64,000 nucleotides of DNA from Mercurialis annua (taxonomy: Eukaryota > Streptophyta > Magnoliopsida > Malpighiales > Euphorbiaceae), in assembly GCF_937616625.2 (NCBI RefSeq), contig NC_065574.1, positions 8,124,501-8,188,500 of the forward strand. The letters run 5' to 3'. Both the position numbers and the translations under genes were made by a program. Within the stretch, counting starts at the first letter, position 1. Each line of letters opens with the position of its first letter. This document shows, one piece after another, positions 10,992 to 21,581 of this stretch. The notes beneath the pieces are model-generated. The model ran no database searches and was not told the DNA's origin. It saw only the letters and a program-made list of their open reading frames with translations.

Positions 10992-12672
10992 TAATAGTCT
11001 ATTACTATTTTCTAAAAGAAAAAAAAGTAGTTATATTATTGGTTATTTGTTTTAGGGTATTTTTATTAGGCAAATTTATAGTAAGACACTTGTACTTTTT
11101 TGTTTATCTAGTTTTTTTTAAAAAAATTATCTTATCTAGTTTACGTACTTAATTTATTTGGAATTTTAAATTATTTTTTGAATGAAAAAAAAGCATGTAC
11201 TACACTTGCCATTAAAACACGCGTGAGTCTAAATTTTAAGAAAAACAGATAAAAAAATTGAAAGTATAAAGACCAAATAAATAAAAATTTAAAAATATAA
11301 GGATGCATCGAATAAAAAAAATTAATCATTAATTCAAATTCACTTTATCATTTTCACGTGATAATGTTAACAACAACCGAATACACATGTACAAATTTCG
11401 TCAAAACAAGGACCTATTAAATCAAAACACTTCTCTCTAAACTACAGCTCAATACTCATAGCTTTGAGAGGATTTTTGGCCGGAAAACCACCTCCTCTTC
11501 CATTTTTTTTCTTCATTTTTAGTTTTAGTTGTAATTTATCTCCAATAATTACTCCTTAGATGGAGTTTTTTTGTGTTTTTGTTGGTTCGTTTTTTGAAAG
11601 TTTATTAAAAATTCTTGTCTTTTCAAGATTTTTTAATTTGCATGTTATAGATTTATGATCTAACCAAGATTTTTTTGAAGCTTTTTAGCTTTACATGTCA
11701 AAGATTTTTTATTTAGATGATGATTCATGAACCTTAAAATATCGAAGGGTTTCTTCAATGTTATATTTTATTTGGTTGTTTTTAATTAATATTTTTTTTG
11801 TAGTTAGTGATTTTCTATCTATTTGATTCAACATGTTTAAAAAATTTGAAACTTTAAAAAATTCAAGCGGTTTATTGTTATAGTCGAACGAGATTCAAGC
11901 TAAGGGCCCCGTACCAACGGGACTTTGTTCATCGTTGTGCGCTAAGATGGCATTTTAGCGGAATTTAGGCTCAATATTTTTTTCGATTATTATTTTTTAC
12001 TTGTATTTTTTATTGTTTGATTAAAATTTTTGAAAGACCATATATTTCCTTGTTGTTATATGGTTTTTATGTTGTATTTTGACCTTTTTTCTATGAATCT
12101 ATCTCGTTTAAAAACAAATCAAATTCGTAAAACATAAATATCCAATTAGTCAAAATTTTTAAAAAAAGATCAGATAAATAAACAGTAATAATACAGGGGC
12201 CTTAAGATATATTGTCTTTCTATTAAATTACATACCTGTGGATATTTGGCAATCTCTATTTTATTCAGTACATCGAAACAAAGCAGAAAAGTTGTCTTAT
12301 TGCAGCAGTGTTATCGCTCGTACCTCCTGCTTGGTAGCCAAAACTGTTGCTCTTGTTATACTTTTTATTTGCTTCGATTTTCTCCGCACATGTGTCGTCC
12401 TCGTAAAGACGAGTAAAAATCGGAGGACTAGTGATAACGTAATAGTATAATTAGTAGGGACGAAGCAACCTCATCAAGAACAGATATCGCTAAGTCAAAC
12501 ATTTTTACCGAGCTTCCACTTTTAATGTTTTCATATGTGAGAAAATTAAATTAAATTAAGGTCTAAAATTTAATTACTTAGTACTTCTAATTTCTAACTT
12601 ATTATAATTAAGATATAAAGTTTTATAGAATTTCAACTAGTGGTATATTGAAGTGTATTTATACAATTTCAA
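10992..12672. other. Intergenic; unassigned repeat-like stretch
   Basis: No gene supported. 11440-11960 contains less A+T-biased sequence (ttttggccggaaaacc, aagggccccgtaccaacgg) that looks like old transposon UTR, but no coding frame, LTR or terminal repeat could be defined. The open stretch 12238-12450 has no recognisable protein features. Confidence 0.4.
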
Positions 12673-13559
12673 CCAATGTTTTGAAAATCGGAGCGAACCG
12701 GCCGGTCAGACAAAGTTAAGCGGGAAGTGGCTAGGTTTTCGGTCCGATTATACAGAAAAATTCAATAGTTAAAAAACCGGTCAAAAACCGGGTTGAAATG
12801 GTAAAACCTGGTTTTTGACCAAAACCGGATGAATTCGGTTTTTTTAGAAAGATAGGTCAAAATATATATTTTTAGTTCAAAATAAATTTATGTGGTTTCC
12901 TACAAATGTGTTAACCTCTCACAGCACATTTTTTCTCTCACTTATATACAACATATTTTCTTTCTTTCGCAGATACACATTAATTATTCTACATATTTCT
13001 AAAATATTTATTATTATTAATATAATTCACAAAATATAATTTAATACATATTTTTTTTGACAATACATATTTTTTAATTAAGCATATTATAACATTTTTT
13101 TTATTTATTAAATCTGACTACTGAATTTAATAATTACTATTTTTTATTTTTTTATATATAATATAATTATTTTTTATACACTTAAATATTGATCAATTAC
13201 AATCACACTTCACAAATTTAATTATTTATCTTATTAAATGTAGCATCATAATTTTTATTTATAAACTTTGAAATTATTTAATTTAATAATTATTGTTATT
13301 AAAAAAATTCATAAAAAATAATTATTCTATATACTTTTAAAAATTGATCATTTATAATAAAATTATATATAATAAAATTTTGAAAATAAGTTTGTATAAA
13401 TATGTAATCAGATTTTTTATTATAAAATTAAGAATTTTTAATTGAAATAATTTACATTTATTATAATTAAAAAAATCCAATCTAACCCGGTTAAACCGAT
13501 CTAACCATGAACCCCCAGTGATACCGTTTCGTTTTCTGGTCCGGTTTTAAAAATATTGG
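12673..13559. mobile_element. Inverted-repeat element with AACCGG-rich ends
   Basis: Left end CCAATGTTTTGAAAATCGG, right end CCGGTTTTAAAAATATTGG, bracketed by the direct repeat tttcaa (12667-12672, 13560-13565). Both sub-terminal regions are rich in aaccgg/ccggtt words. The middle is A+T-rich and non-coding. The superfamily is not clear. Confidence 0.55.
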
Positions 13560-13809
13560 TTTCAACTAATATTAATTTTAATATATATAAGATGACCAGT
13601 ATACATTACTAGTAGTTTATAAAATATATATGTTTTTGTTGTTAATTGATACTAAAATAATTTTAAATTTTACTTGGACATTCTCCAAGTGAAGGTAATA
13701 AACATACTAATGTTCTTTTTTAGAATCAGCAACTTCATTAATAAATCGAGAAAGTTATACGAGTAAGAATTCAAAAAAAAAATTGAAAACCAATTCCAAT
13801 GACTAGACA

Positions 13810-14860
13810 AAAGACAGGCATGATACACTAACAAGTGGATAGTGGGACATGATTTGCAGATCGACTTACAAAGACAAAAGATAAATTAGAGAATTGTTTC
13901 GCTAACATAATGCAATCATCAAACGTCACCTTCAACCACTCCCACATTTTTAATATGCAAAATAACATCCAGAGCATCTGATTCGACTACTAATTTATCT
14001 CAACCCTTCAGCCAGCTTAGGGCTTCTCAAACACCAAAGGCTTCCGCATCTCCAGCAGAGAACAACCCCAAAAGATTCATAGCTTGCAACACCACGCCTT
14101 CATCATTCCGGACCACAAAACCAACCACAATCCGACCATCTTCCTCGAACATCGCAACATTGACATCAACTTTCGACCAACCAGCTTTTGGGCAACACCA
14201 CACCACTGCACCATCATGCTTGTTCACCTGCAATTCAATCTCTCCTATCTCCTGACCCCTAGCAGAATTCCAAGCTAACAGCTGCTGACTTGCTTGCCCG
14301 GTACTAAGCTGTTCTTGTGCTGCCAAACAATGCTATTTCGGTTCTGCCAGAGTCCCCAACAGACCATAGCTATCAGCTCGCAATCCTCTAAGCTTCGATC
14401 TCCTCAGCGATTTGCAGCACCAATCAAATACGTCAGAGTTGCCTGCAGAATCAACATCCAGGTTTGCTGCTTTGCAGCAATTAACGGCAAACTCACAATC
14501 ACAAACCAAATGAACAGCTGTTTCTACCCACCCATTGCACACCTGACATACAGAGTTAATGAACACATGTTTAGTTGCCCGAGCCGCCGGGCTGGGAAGG
14601 AAACCAGAACATAACCTCCATAAGAAGTTCCGGACATGGAGTGGACGCTCAAATTCAAGATTTAGTTCCAACATGCCGAGTGCTGGCTCAGAGAACCTCC
14701 ATCAACCTCACCTTGCAAGCAACGAATATACACTTGACAGAAAATTTATTCTTGATGTCAAGGGACCAAACCCAGCTGTCTTTTAAGTTCCTAATGCTCA
14801 GAGGGACAGAAAAAATCCTGCCATGGTCTGCAAAACGTATATTAATGTTTTAAAAAATTT
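13810..14860 (-). pseudogene. LINE (L1-type) ORF2 3' remnant
   Basis: Minus strand, in order: DSWVWSLDIKNKFSVK (spacer motif after reverse transcriptase, about 14800-14720); a reverse-transcriptase zinc-binding domain, NFLWRLCSGFLPSPAARATK and CQVCNGWVETAVHLVCDCEFA (14660-14480); then an RNase H-like domain, GWSKVDVNVAMFEEDGRIVVGFVVRNDEG (14230-14110) with GDAEAFGV, EALSWLKG and DKLVVESDALDV (14060-13960). Stops and frame changes occur between and after the domains, so it is dead. The reverse transcriptase proper is missing. A LINE-derived domesticated gene is unlikely given the stops. Confidence 0.8.
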
Positions 14861-14869
14861 AAAATCATG

Positions 14870-15480
14870 TTTAGTTTCATTTAACCAATGATAAAATTAA
14901 TTTGATGATTATTATTACAAAGTTCTTGATGAGTTTAAAATTTGATGAATATTGCCATCATAAGAAAAAGAAAACAATACCTACAAAACATATAGATATT
15001 CAACTTCATGCAGTGCCGAAACAAAAATGGCTATTCCTTCTAATCTAACAAATAGCTCAATTGCTTAACAAACTCTAACTATCATAAAATAATACACAAG
15101 TAACACAACAATTGCTACGTTTACAGGATTTGTCAAGTTAGAAATCAAAACCTAAACATTCAAACTACATAAATTGCATAGAAAGTGATCATCATTTCAC
15201 ATGAACATTCTTCTGGAAACAAAAGAAGATTATTTCTTGAACTTCGCGGCAGAGCACGGCTCCAATAACTCAGTCCTTTGTTGTTGTTACTGTTGTTGTT
15301 TGCATACAAATGCAACAGCAGTAGACCTTGCTGAAGTAGGCAACCATAAAGCATGCTAATGTATAACAACTAACAAACAAAATTTGTTCCAAGTAACAAA
15401 ACAATACATTATCATGACTATCATACTGATGTTGAAGTTAAAACTAATTATAGATGAAAGACATGGATAAAGAACTTGCC
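14870..15480. other. Intergenic
   Basis: No gene recognised. A short gttgttgttactgttgttgt simple repeat occurs near 15280. Confidence 0.45.
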
Positions 15481-15581
15481 TTCTGATGGATGTTCAAATC
15501 CAGAATCTATAATGGCCTGTCAAAGCTCTGGCTTAAACAAAAAGTGTCCGAATCTTGAACTGTGAATCCCAACATAGTCCC
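15481..15581 (-). pseudogene. UAP56/DEAD-box RNA helicase (RH15/RH56) exon, pseudogene
   Basis: The minus strand translates to DYVGIHSSRFGHFLFKPEL, then a TGA stop, then QAIIDSGFEHPSE. This aligns residue for residue with the conserved segment just before the Q motif of UAP56, the mRNA export and splicing helicase (YVGIHSSGFRDFLLKPELL in the functional family). The piece is bounded by an acceptor-like tgcag and a GC-type donor (gcaagt), so it looks like one ancestral exon with intron flanks: a genomic duplicate rather than a retrocopy. No helicase exons before or after it were found nearby. The in-frame stop makes it non-functional. Confidence 0.72.
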
Positions 15582-15809
15582 TGCATTATAATTTATAGCA
15601 AGTGGACCAAAATGAATATATCAGTTACTCATTCCAAAAGTATCATAAATACAATAAACTAATAGTTAAAACTTAAAAACTTAAAATGCTAATTATGAAC
15701 CTCTCACTCAAACACAAATGCGACTTGTCGTATGAAAATACTACAAACAGGTATATCCACCAGAATCCCACTCCTTTTACAAATTATATTGATGAAGAAC
15801 CAATATTTC

Positions 15810-16015
15810 ATAATACATCCAAATGAAGAAATTTGAATGCATCAAAATCAGAACTTCTCCAAACATGATATTATAAGTTTTAAACAAAATATGTCTACAT
15901 CCAAATGAAGAAACTTGATTGCATCGAGTTTTGACACCTCTTTGAATCGAAAAGAACATCTCCGAACATAATATTTAAAGTTTTAAACAAAAAATGGCTA
16001 CAACCATTGAAGACA
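15810..16015. repeat. Degenerate tandem duplication
   Basis: Two imperfect copies of a roughly 100-bp stretch (acatccaaatgaagaaa ... gttttaaacaaaatatg and its repeat ending gttttaaacaaaaaatgg). Confidence 0.5.
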
Positions 16016-16769
16016 TTTGCTTTTTTATTTGAGATGAGATTAAACAAATAATTAACATTCATATTTTTCTTTCAGGCAAATGATCAAATATCTCATGCTT
16101 AAAATTTCCCAACGACAAAATTGGTAACCATTTTACAGTTTAACTGTGCAATTAAATCGAAAAAATTAATGATATTAAAAAAAAGAGCTTCCTAAAATCT
16201 TCTGTGTCTTAAAGGGTTCGACAAAAATTCTAACTAATCATACAGTAAACTATTCAACAGTAACAAACGAAATTAACTGCAATTATAATCGGAGATAAAA
16301 AAAATGAGGAAAGAAGGAACAAACCAGTCCACATTCAGAGGAAGAAGAAACGCTATTCAGTGGCGTAGTCTTTGCTTAGCGAATCTGGAAAATCAAATAT
16401 AAAATTAACAAACAAAATTACGAGAGTTTGCAAACTGAGACAAGTATACATTAATATATATATATATACGCCACTTTTTTGCAGAAATTATAATTCCACA
16501 CAAATCTCATCCTGAATTACAGTTAAGAAGACTGTAATTTAGCAGTAGTGGGGAGAGGAGCATGCATTGACTTGTTTGAAAATGGATCCGTACAAGAACA
16601 ATAGTTGACAGTTTTATTCCAACGTGGAATGGACAGTACAATTTTTCGCAATTAAAATTCAATAAATTTGTCTACAAAACATTACATCACATGATAAATT
16701 TCAAACAATGCAACAATTTGATATTCATAGCTGCTGGGCACTTGACAAGCACCAAAAGCATATGATTTC

Positions 16770-17069
16770 TTAGTCAAAATTTTGGATCTCTATAAAACCT
16801 GGTAATAGTTCTGCCTTATCAGCAGAAAGATCAGTATTCTCCGGGATATACTCTTTCGATGCCTTGGCAATAGCTTCAATTGACCCAATAGCTTGATTCA
16901 ACTGAAACAAGGGAGCAAAGTAATAAAATGATCATAAAACTATCATTCTTTCAAATTGCAATCACTTTCATTTACATCTGCTAATCAAGAAGAACAAGAT
17001 TGCACTAAGACAGATCCAATTACCGAATTTGCATCGTGAACTATCTCGCGATACAAACTCGCGAAATTC
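16770..17069 (-). CDS. Candidate 3' exons of an unrecognised gene
   Basis: Two minus-strand blocks join cleanly. One of 46 bp (17069-17024) follows an acceptor-like cgctcag and ends at gtaatt. A second (16901-16770) follows ttgtttcag and ends at TAA. Together they read [15 protein letters not shown] then [40 protein letters not shown] and NFD. Composition and codon pattern look like real protein, but I do not recognise the family. The first block overlaps the 3' end of the PPR frame in another reading frame. It could be a separate gene, an alternative 3' end of the PPR transcript, or a leftover of a gene whose 5' exons were lost. No upstream partner exon was identified. Confidence 0.4.
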
Positions 17070-18249
17070 CTGAGCGATCAAGCAAACTATAGCCTGGTTC
17101 CTTGCTAATCCTCTTCTCTCGCATCGATTTTCTAATCTCAGCCTTCTCATTATATCTACCAACTTCACCGTAAGCATTCGATAGAAGCACATAGTCACCA
17201 TCATGATAAGGGTCTAGCTCATTGATCTTCTCCTTTATTTTCTCTGCCAATACAAGATGGTTATGGTTTACACAAGCACCAAGCAGAGTCCTCCAAATAA
17301 CTGCATTTGGTTTACAAGGCATGCTTTCTACAAATTCGAAAGCCTCGAAAACATTGCCTGCACGGCCTAAAAGATCAACCATACACCCATAATGCTCAAC
17401 CGTAGGTTCAATACGGTATTCATTCTTAATGGTGTTAAAAATTTCCCGGCCATCGTCGACAAGACCCGCATAACTACAAGCAACTAAAACACCAGTAAAG
17501 GTAATATGATCAGGCTGCAGATTATACCTTTTCATCTCATAATATAGCCGGAGTGCCTCCTTACCTCTTCCATGTACTGCGAGCCCATTAATCAAAGCAG
17601 TCCAAGTCAACACATTTCTGTCAGGCATTTTATCAAACACTTTAATAGAATCATCAACACAACCACATTTAGAATACATATCAATCAAAGCAGTACCCAG
17701 CGATGTAGTAAGCTCCAAACTATCACTTCTACTAACATACCCGCCAACCCATTTACCCAATTCTAAATCTCCCAAGTTCGAAACAGAGGAGACAACGCTA
17801 AGCATAGTAACCTCATCAGGTTTCACATTCCCATCAATTTGCATCTGTTGGAACAAAGCTAAAGCTTGCAGCGAAAATCCATTGCTGTTCAAACAAGAAA
17901 TCATAGAAGACCATGAAACCAAGTCTCTGTGAGGCATTTCGTCGAACAGTTTGCAGGCAAGAGAGAGTAGCGAAGAAGAGCCGTAAGAATGAATCAAAGA
18001 GTTGTTGACATAGATATTAGAATGGAAACCCAGCTTTAGAATAAGCGTATGTAAGGTTTGATGACCCGTTTGGAGGCGAGAATATGCTTTGAGTACAAAG
18101 GGGAAAGTGAAGTGATCAGGTGAGACGCCGGTCCGGTGCATGTTGGTGAAGAGGGAAAAGGCGAGGGAAGGAGAAGTGGAAGCATGGGCTCTGATGAGGG
18201 TATTGTATGCGAACGTTATTTTTGGGCCAAATAATTTGTGTGCATACAT
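17041..18249 (-). CDS. Pentatricopeptide repeat protein, PLS class with E domain
   Basis: A single exon of 402 codons made of P, L and S-type PPR motifs from about residue 10 to 330 (TFAYNTLIRAHAS, PDHFTFPFVLKAYSRL, NSLIHSYGSSS, RDLVSWSSMISCLNSNGFSL, TALIDMYSKCGCVDDSIKVFDKMP, VLTWTALINGLAVHG, HYGCMVDLLGRAGNVFEAFEF). An E-type domain follows (WRTLLGACVNHNHLVLAEKIKE, YVLLSNAYGEVGRYNEKAEI). Such proteins bind organelle RNA one base per repeat and direct C-to-U editing or processing in mitochondria or plastids. No DYW domain. The C-terminus after KEPGYSLLD is atypical ([11 protein letters not shown]) and lies over a candidate splice acceptor. A TGA lies four codons upstream in frame, so this ATG is the start. 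No clear targeting peptide, so the N-terminus may be short. Confidence 0.9.
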   Translation of the reverse strand: MYAHKLFGPKITFAYNTLIRAHASTSPSLAFSLFTNMHRTGVSPDHFTFPFVLKAYSRLQTGHQTLHTLILKLGFHSNIYVNNSLIHSYGSSSLLSLACKLFDEMPHRDLVSWSSMISCLNSNGFSLQALALFQQMQIDGNVKPDEVTMLSVVSSVSNLGDLELGKWVGGYVSRSDSLELTTSLGTALIDMYSKCGCVDDSIKVFDKMPDRNVLTWTALINGLAVHGRGKEALRLYYEMKRYNLQPDHITFTGVLVACSYAGLVDDGREIFNTIKNEYRIEPTVEHYGCMVDLLGRAGNVFEAFEFVESMPCKPNAVIWRTLLGACVNHNHLVLAEKIKEKINELDPYHDGDYVLLSNAYGEVGRYNEKAEIRKSMREKRISKEPGYSLLDRSGISRVCIAR

Positions 18250-18705
18250 CTTAAAACGACGTCATTTTCATAAGGCCTGGTTTCTGTTTGCGCATGAGAA
18301 TGACCAATTATTTTGGCCTTTGCAACTTCTTCATGACAGGGAAAGCGGCAAAGATGCAGTTTTGAACGACAATGGCATATTTTTTTAGAAAAGAATTAAA
18401 TTTAAGTATTTCTATAGTAAAAACAAAATTCATTACAAAATAAAGTTTTTTATTTAAATATTAAAATTATACTCCATTAAAAAATTAATTAAAATTGCAA
18501 CCAAAATAACATAAAATAAAATATTAAACTAACTGTTTATACTTAGAGTTTTTACCTGAAAAATAGAAAATGTTTATAAAAGTGCTATCTCAAAATTCTC
18601 TTTACAAATAATACTATCTTTTTTATACAAAATACAATTTTATATATATTAGGTACAAATTTCGTATACATTCAATACATTCGCATAGAAATCAGATAAT
18701 ATATA
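18250..18705. other. Intergenic
   Basis: Upstream region of the PPR gene. aaaacgacgtcatttt (18252-18267) just before its ATG contains an ACGTCA core of bZIP sites. The rest is A+T-rich without recognisable features. Confidence 0.4.
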
Positions 18706-18990
18706 CTCCCTCCATTCTGAAATAGTTGTCGCTTTAGCCATTTTCACACAAATTAAAAAATCAATAAATATGTCTAAAATTATAAGTATCTTTACTAAAT
18801 TAGCCTTTCTTGAAACTTGTTAACATTAATTAGTATGACTGTTTATTTGTATCTTTATATTCTTTCAATGAATTGATGAGGGATATATGTGGAAAAATAG
18901 CAATAAATGCTTTCTTGGTATTCTAAAGTGACAAGTATTATGGAACAAAAAAATCTCCCTAAAGCGACAACTATTTCAGAATGGAGGGAG
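18706..18990. mobile_element. Stowaway-like (Tc1/mariner) MITE
   Basis: Ends CTCCCTCCATTCTGAAATAG and its inverted copy ending GGAGGGAG, with TA on both sides (18704-18705, 18991-18992). The terminal repeats of about 32 bp are nearly perfect (shared agttgtcgctttag). 285 bp, no coding. Confidence 0.88.
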
Positions 18991-19099
18991 TATATAATTT
19001 TATTGTATATAATTTATATATATATATATACGAATTGTATACATTTTTTAAAAAAATCTAAATATGAGAATATCATATTTCATATCTGACAAGCAATGG

Positions 19100-19260
19100 C
19101 GTTGTGGAGGCCGGCGAACGGCATTGGAAAAAATGGCGAGTGGCGGCAGCGTTGTGGAGGAGTAGTGGGCGGCGGCGGCATGGAGAAGCTGACGAGCGGC
19201 GGTGGCATGGATGAGCTGATGAGCGGCAGGACAGCAAACACATGAAAAAGAGCGGCAACA
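19100..19260. repeat. GGC-rich imperfect trinucleotide region
   Basis: Runs of ggcggc/gagcggcgg/catggatgagctgatg repeat imperfectly between 19095 and 19260. An open frame crosses it on the minus strand, but it is Arg/Ser/Ala low complexity and not a supported gene. Confidence 0.45.
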
Positions 19261-19321
19261 AGTGGTGGAGAAAGAAAAAAAATTAGGATTTGAAGAAACT
19301 AAGGAACGAAGAAGAATAGAT

Positions 19322-19771
19322 ATTAGAAATATTGGTGTGAGTAATTAATTATTAATTGGTGAGAATGTGACAATCCACCCAAATGCTTATGAGAGTGTTT
19401 ATGTTCAACCATGACCTAATAACTAGAACTAGTTAATAGGTGGTTGAACTTTTACACTTATAAATTCATTTATATTTGTTCTGCTAAACAATGTGTGATT
19501 ATCTTTAACATTTCCCCTCAAGTGCAACCGGGACTGGATATCCGGGTGTCACTTGAAATTGACTCCTCCTGAAACTGAAACTTTTTGATTTAACAAGTAG
19601 CGGCAACACCAGACCAGGCCGATGGGAATGAACATCCAAACAGACAACCGGCAAATTAAGAATCCAGTTCTAGTTATTAGGTCATGGTTGAATCTAAACA
19701 CTCTCATAAGTATGTGGGGTTATCATATTCTCATCAATTAATAATTAATTACTCCCACCAATATTTCTAAT
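19322..19771. mobile_element. Foldback/TIR element, ~110-bp arms
   Basis: Left arm attagaaatattggtg... and right arm ...caccaatatttctaat pair over about 110 bp, including cttatgagagtgttta and the shared taataactagaact. Direct repeat aatagat on each side (19315-19321, 19772-19778). The central 230 bp is unique and less A+T-rich (gcaaccgggactggatatcc). No coding. Confidence 0.75.
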
Positions 19772-20224
19772 AATAGATAGTGTTTTTATGAATATTTTTG
19801 AAAAATAGTATTGTTTGTAAAAAAAATGAAATATTAATGTTGTAAACATTTTAGCTTTTTATGGTATGTGGTGTAAATTTTGTTGTATACTTTTATACCT
19901 AAATTAAAATAATTCAAAACTCAAAATTCAAAAGAATTAAAAAGATCTTAAATTTCAAGTACGTAAGCTTTCCAACCAAAATCTCAAATATTAGCATGTT
20001 ACTAGAGGACAATTTTTAAAGGTAAAAAATGTGCAAGTTATAGAACGTGAAAATTTAAAAAGAAACGGTTTTTTAAAGAGAAAGTTTAAAAAGAAAAAGA
20101 TACAACAATCATAATATCAACAAATCAAATCAAAAACTCAATAATTCAAAGAAAGAGAAGAAAAATGCAAATTTCATAGTTCTAATAACTCATATCTACT
20201 GTAATTCGTGTTATTTCAATTTTT

Positions 20225-20320
20225 TTATAACTCGAATGGTATAAACGCTAAGCAGTAAACTGCTAGGTCGTGGTTTCGATTTCTCCCACAAGCGCTCTCC
20301 CATCCTCAATTATTAAAAAA
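20225..20320 (+). mobile_element. tRNA-derived SINE fragment
   Basis: cgctaagcagtaaactgcta followed by ggtcgtggtttcgattt (B-box-like) and the body cccacaagcgctctcccat. The body recurs at 29695-29750, so both belong to one SINE family. Confidence 0.5.
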
Positions 20321-20659
20321 AATTAATTTCAATTTCAGTATCAATTACATTAACAATTACACTAACCATCTTTTATTTTTAAATTTTATCCGTAGTTTGT
20401 TTAAAAACTCAATCGTTTTCAGGTTCTATTAAAATTAACAACAATCACTTGATTTTTCACTCAGAATTCCAATTTGAGGTATTACCTTTTGTCATGCTCA
20501 CACACACAACCGTTTTCTAAAAAAAAAAAAAACACTAACATAAGATAATTACACATTAAACACATAAAAAAACAGATTAGATCAAATTATACTCTTTTAT
20601 TATCAATTTTTGAATTCCATATATCATATTCAATTTTCAACAAGTGACATTTTTAACAA

Positions 20660-21250
20660 ATAATTACTTTATTACTACTTTTGGTTTTAGGTTCGGATTT
20701 TCAAAAATTAAAATCGAACCGAAACAAACAAAAATAATAACTGAACCGAATCTATATCTTGGTTTGGGTCGATTCAAAATAGTAAGTTTGGTCGATCCGT
20801 TCGATCGGTTCGGTTTTGATTTTTTTTCATCTTATCCGGTTGATTCTGTTTATACTATTTGGTCGAACGGTCAATTCGGTTAAGGACGTGTCGGTTTGGT
20901 TTTGACCGAACCAACCAAATGCTCACCCTAGCCACTGGCTAGACTTTCTGCTGCATATTTGGAACATGTTGGTTTGGCTGAATTAAATTAAATCAAGATA
21001 CACTAAAAAAGAAAAATTAAAATATCAAATTATACCGATCTAATTAGTTGGATAATTCAGTTTAACCGATAAAAATATAAATACTAACAAAAATATTTGA
21101 TTTATCAAATTTGTAAAGTTTTTAACCGTAATCGATCAAACCAAATGTTATATTAAATAATCTGACCGAACTAACCATCTTAACCAAAACTTTTAACCAA
21201 ATTTAACTTAAATAGATTGGTTAATTCAGTTTATATCAATAAAGAGAGAA
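20660..21250. repeat. AACCGAACC-type dispersed low-complexity repeat
   Basis: Alternating gaaccgaa / ggttcggtt and ggtcgat words with diffuse inverted symmetry, ending ccaaatgctcaccctagcc. This matches a class of plant repeats with a (TAGGGGTGAGCA)-like end. Non-coding. Confidence 0.55.
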
Positions 21251-21581
21251 ACATGTACTTTCGATAAAGCCCTAAAAGCTGATCTTGCTGGATATTACTA
21301 AAACATGTCAAGTAAACATACAAAATAAAAAGAATTAATAGTATCAGATTCAACTGCTAGAAGAACACATCCATTTTCTCATTAGAACTGAAAACCAGAC
21401 AAAATTTAACAAACAAAAAGACAAATTTTTAAAGTAAAAAAAGAAAAAAATAACTCTACATTAAAGACAACAACAAACAGCAGCTTTTTTATTCCTCCAA
21501 TTCTTGCTGGTGACATAGCTTTCCTGCAGGTATGTTATAGCTTGGTTTTTAGCAAATTGCACCCAAAAATGAACCCTAAGT

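Noticed and set aside
12238..12450. 70-codon open frame
   Set aside because: No family resemblance and no supporting context; left as intergenic.
17572..17766. Plus-strand open frame opposite the PPR gene
   Set aside because: Antisense shadow of conserved PPR codons.
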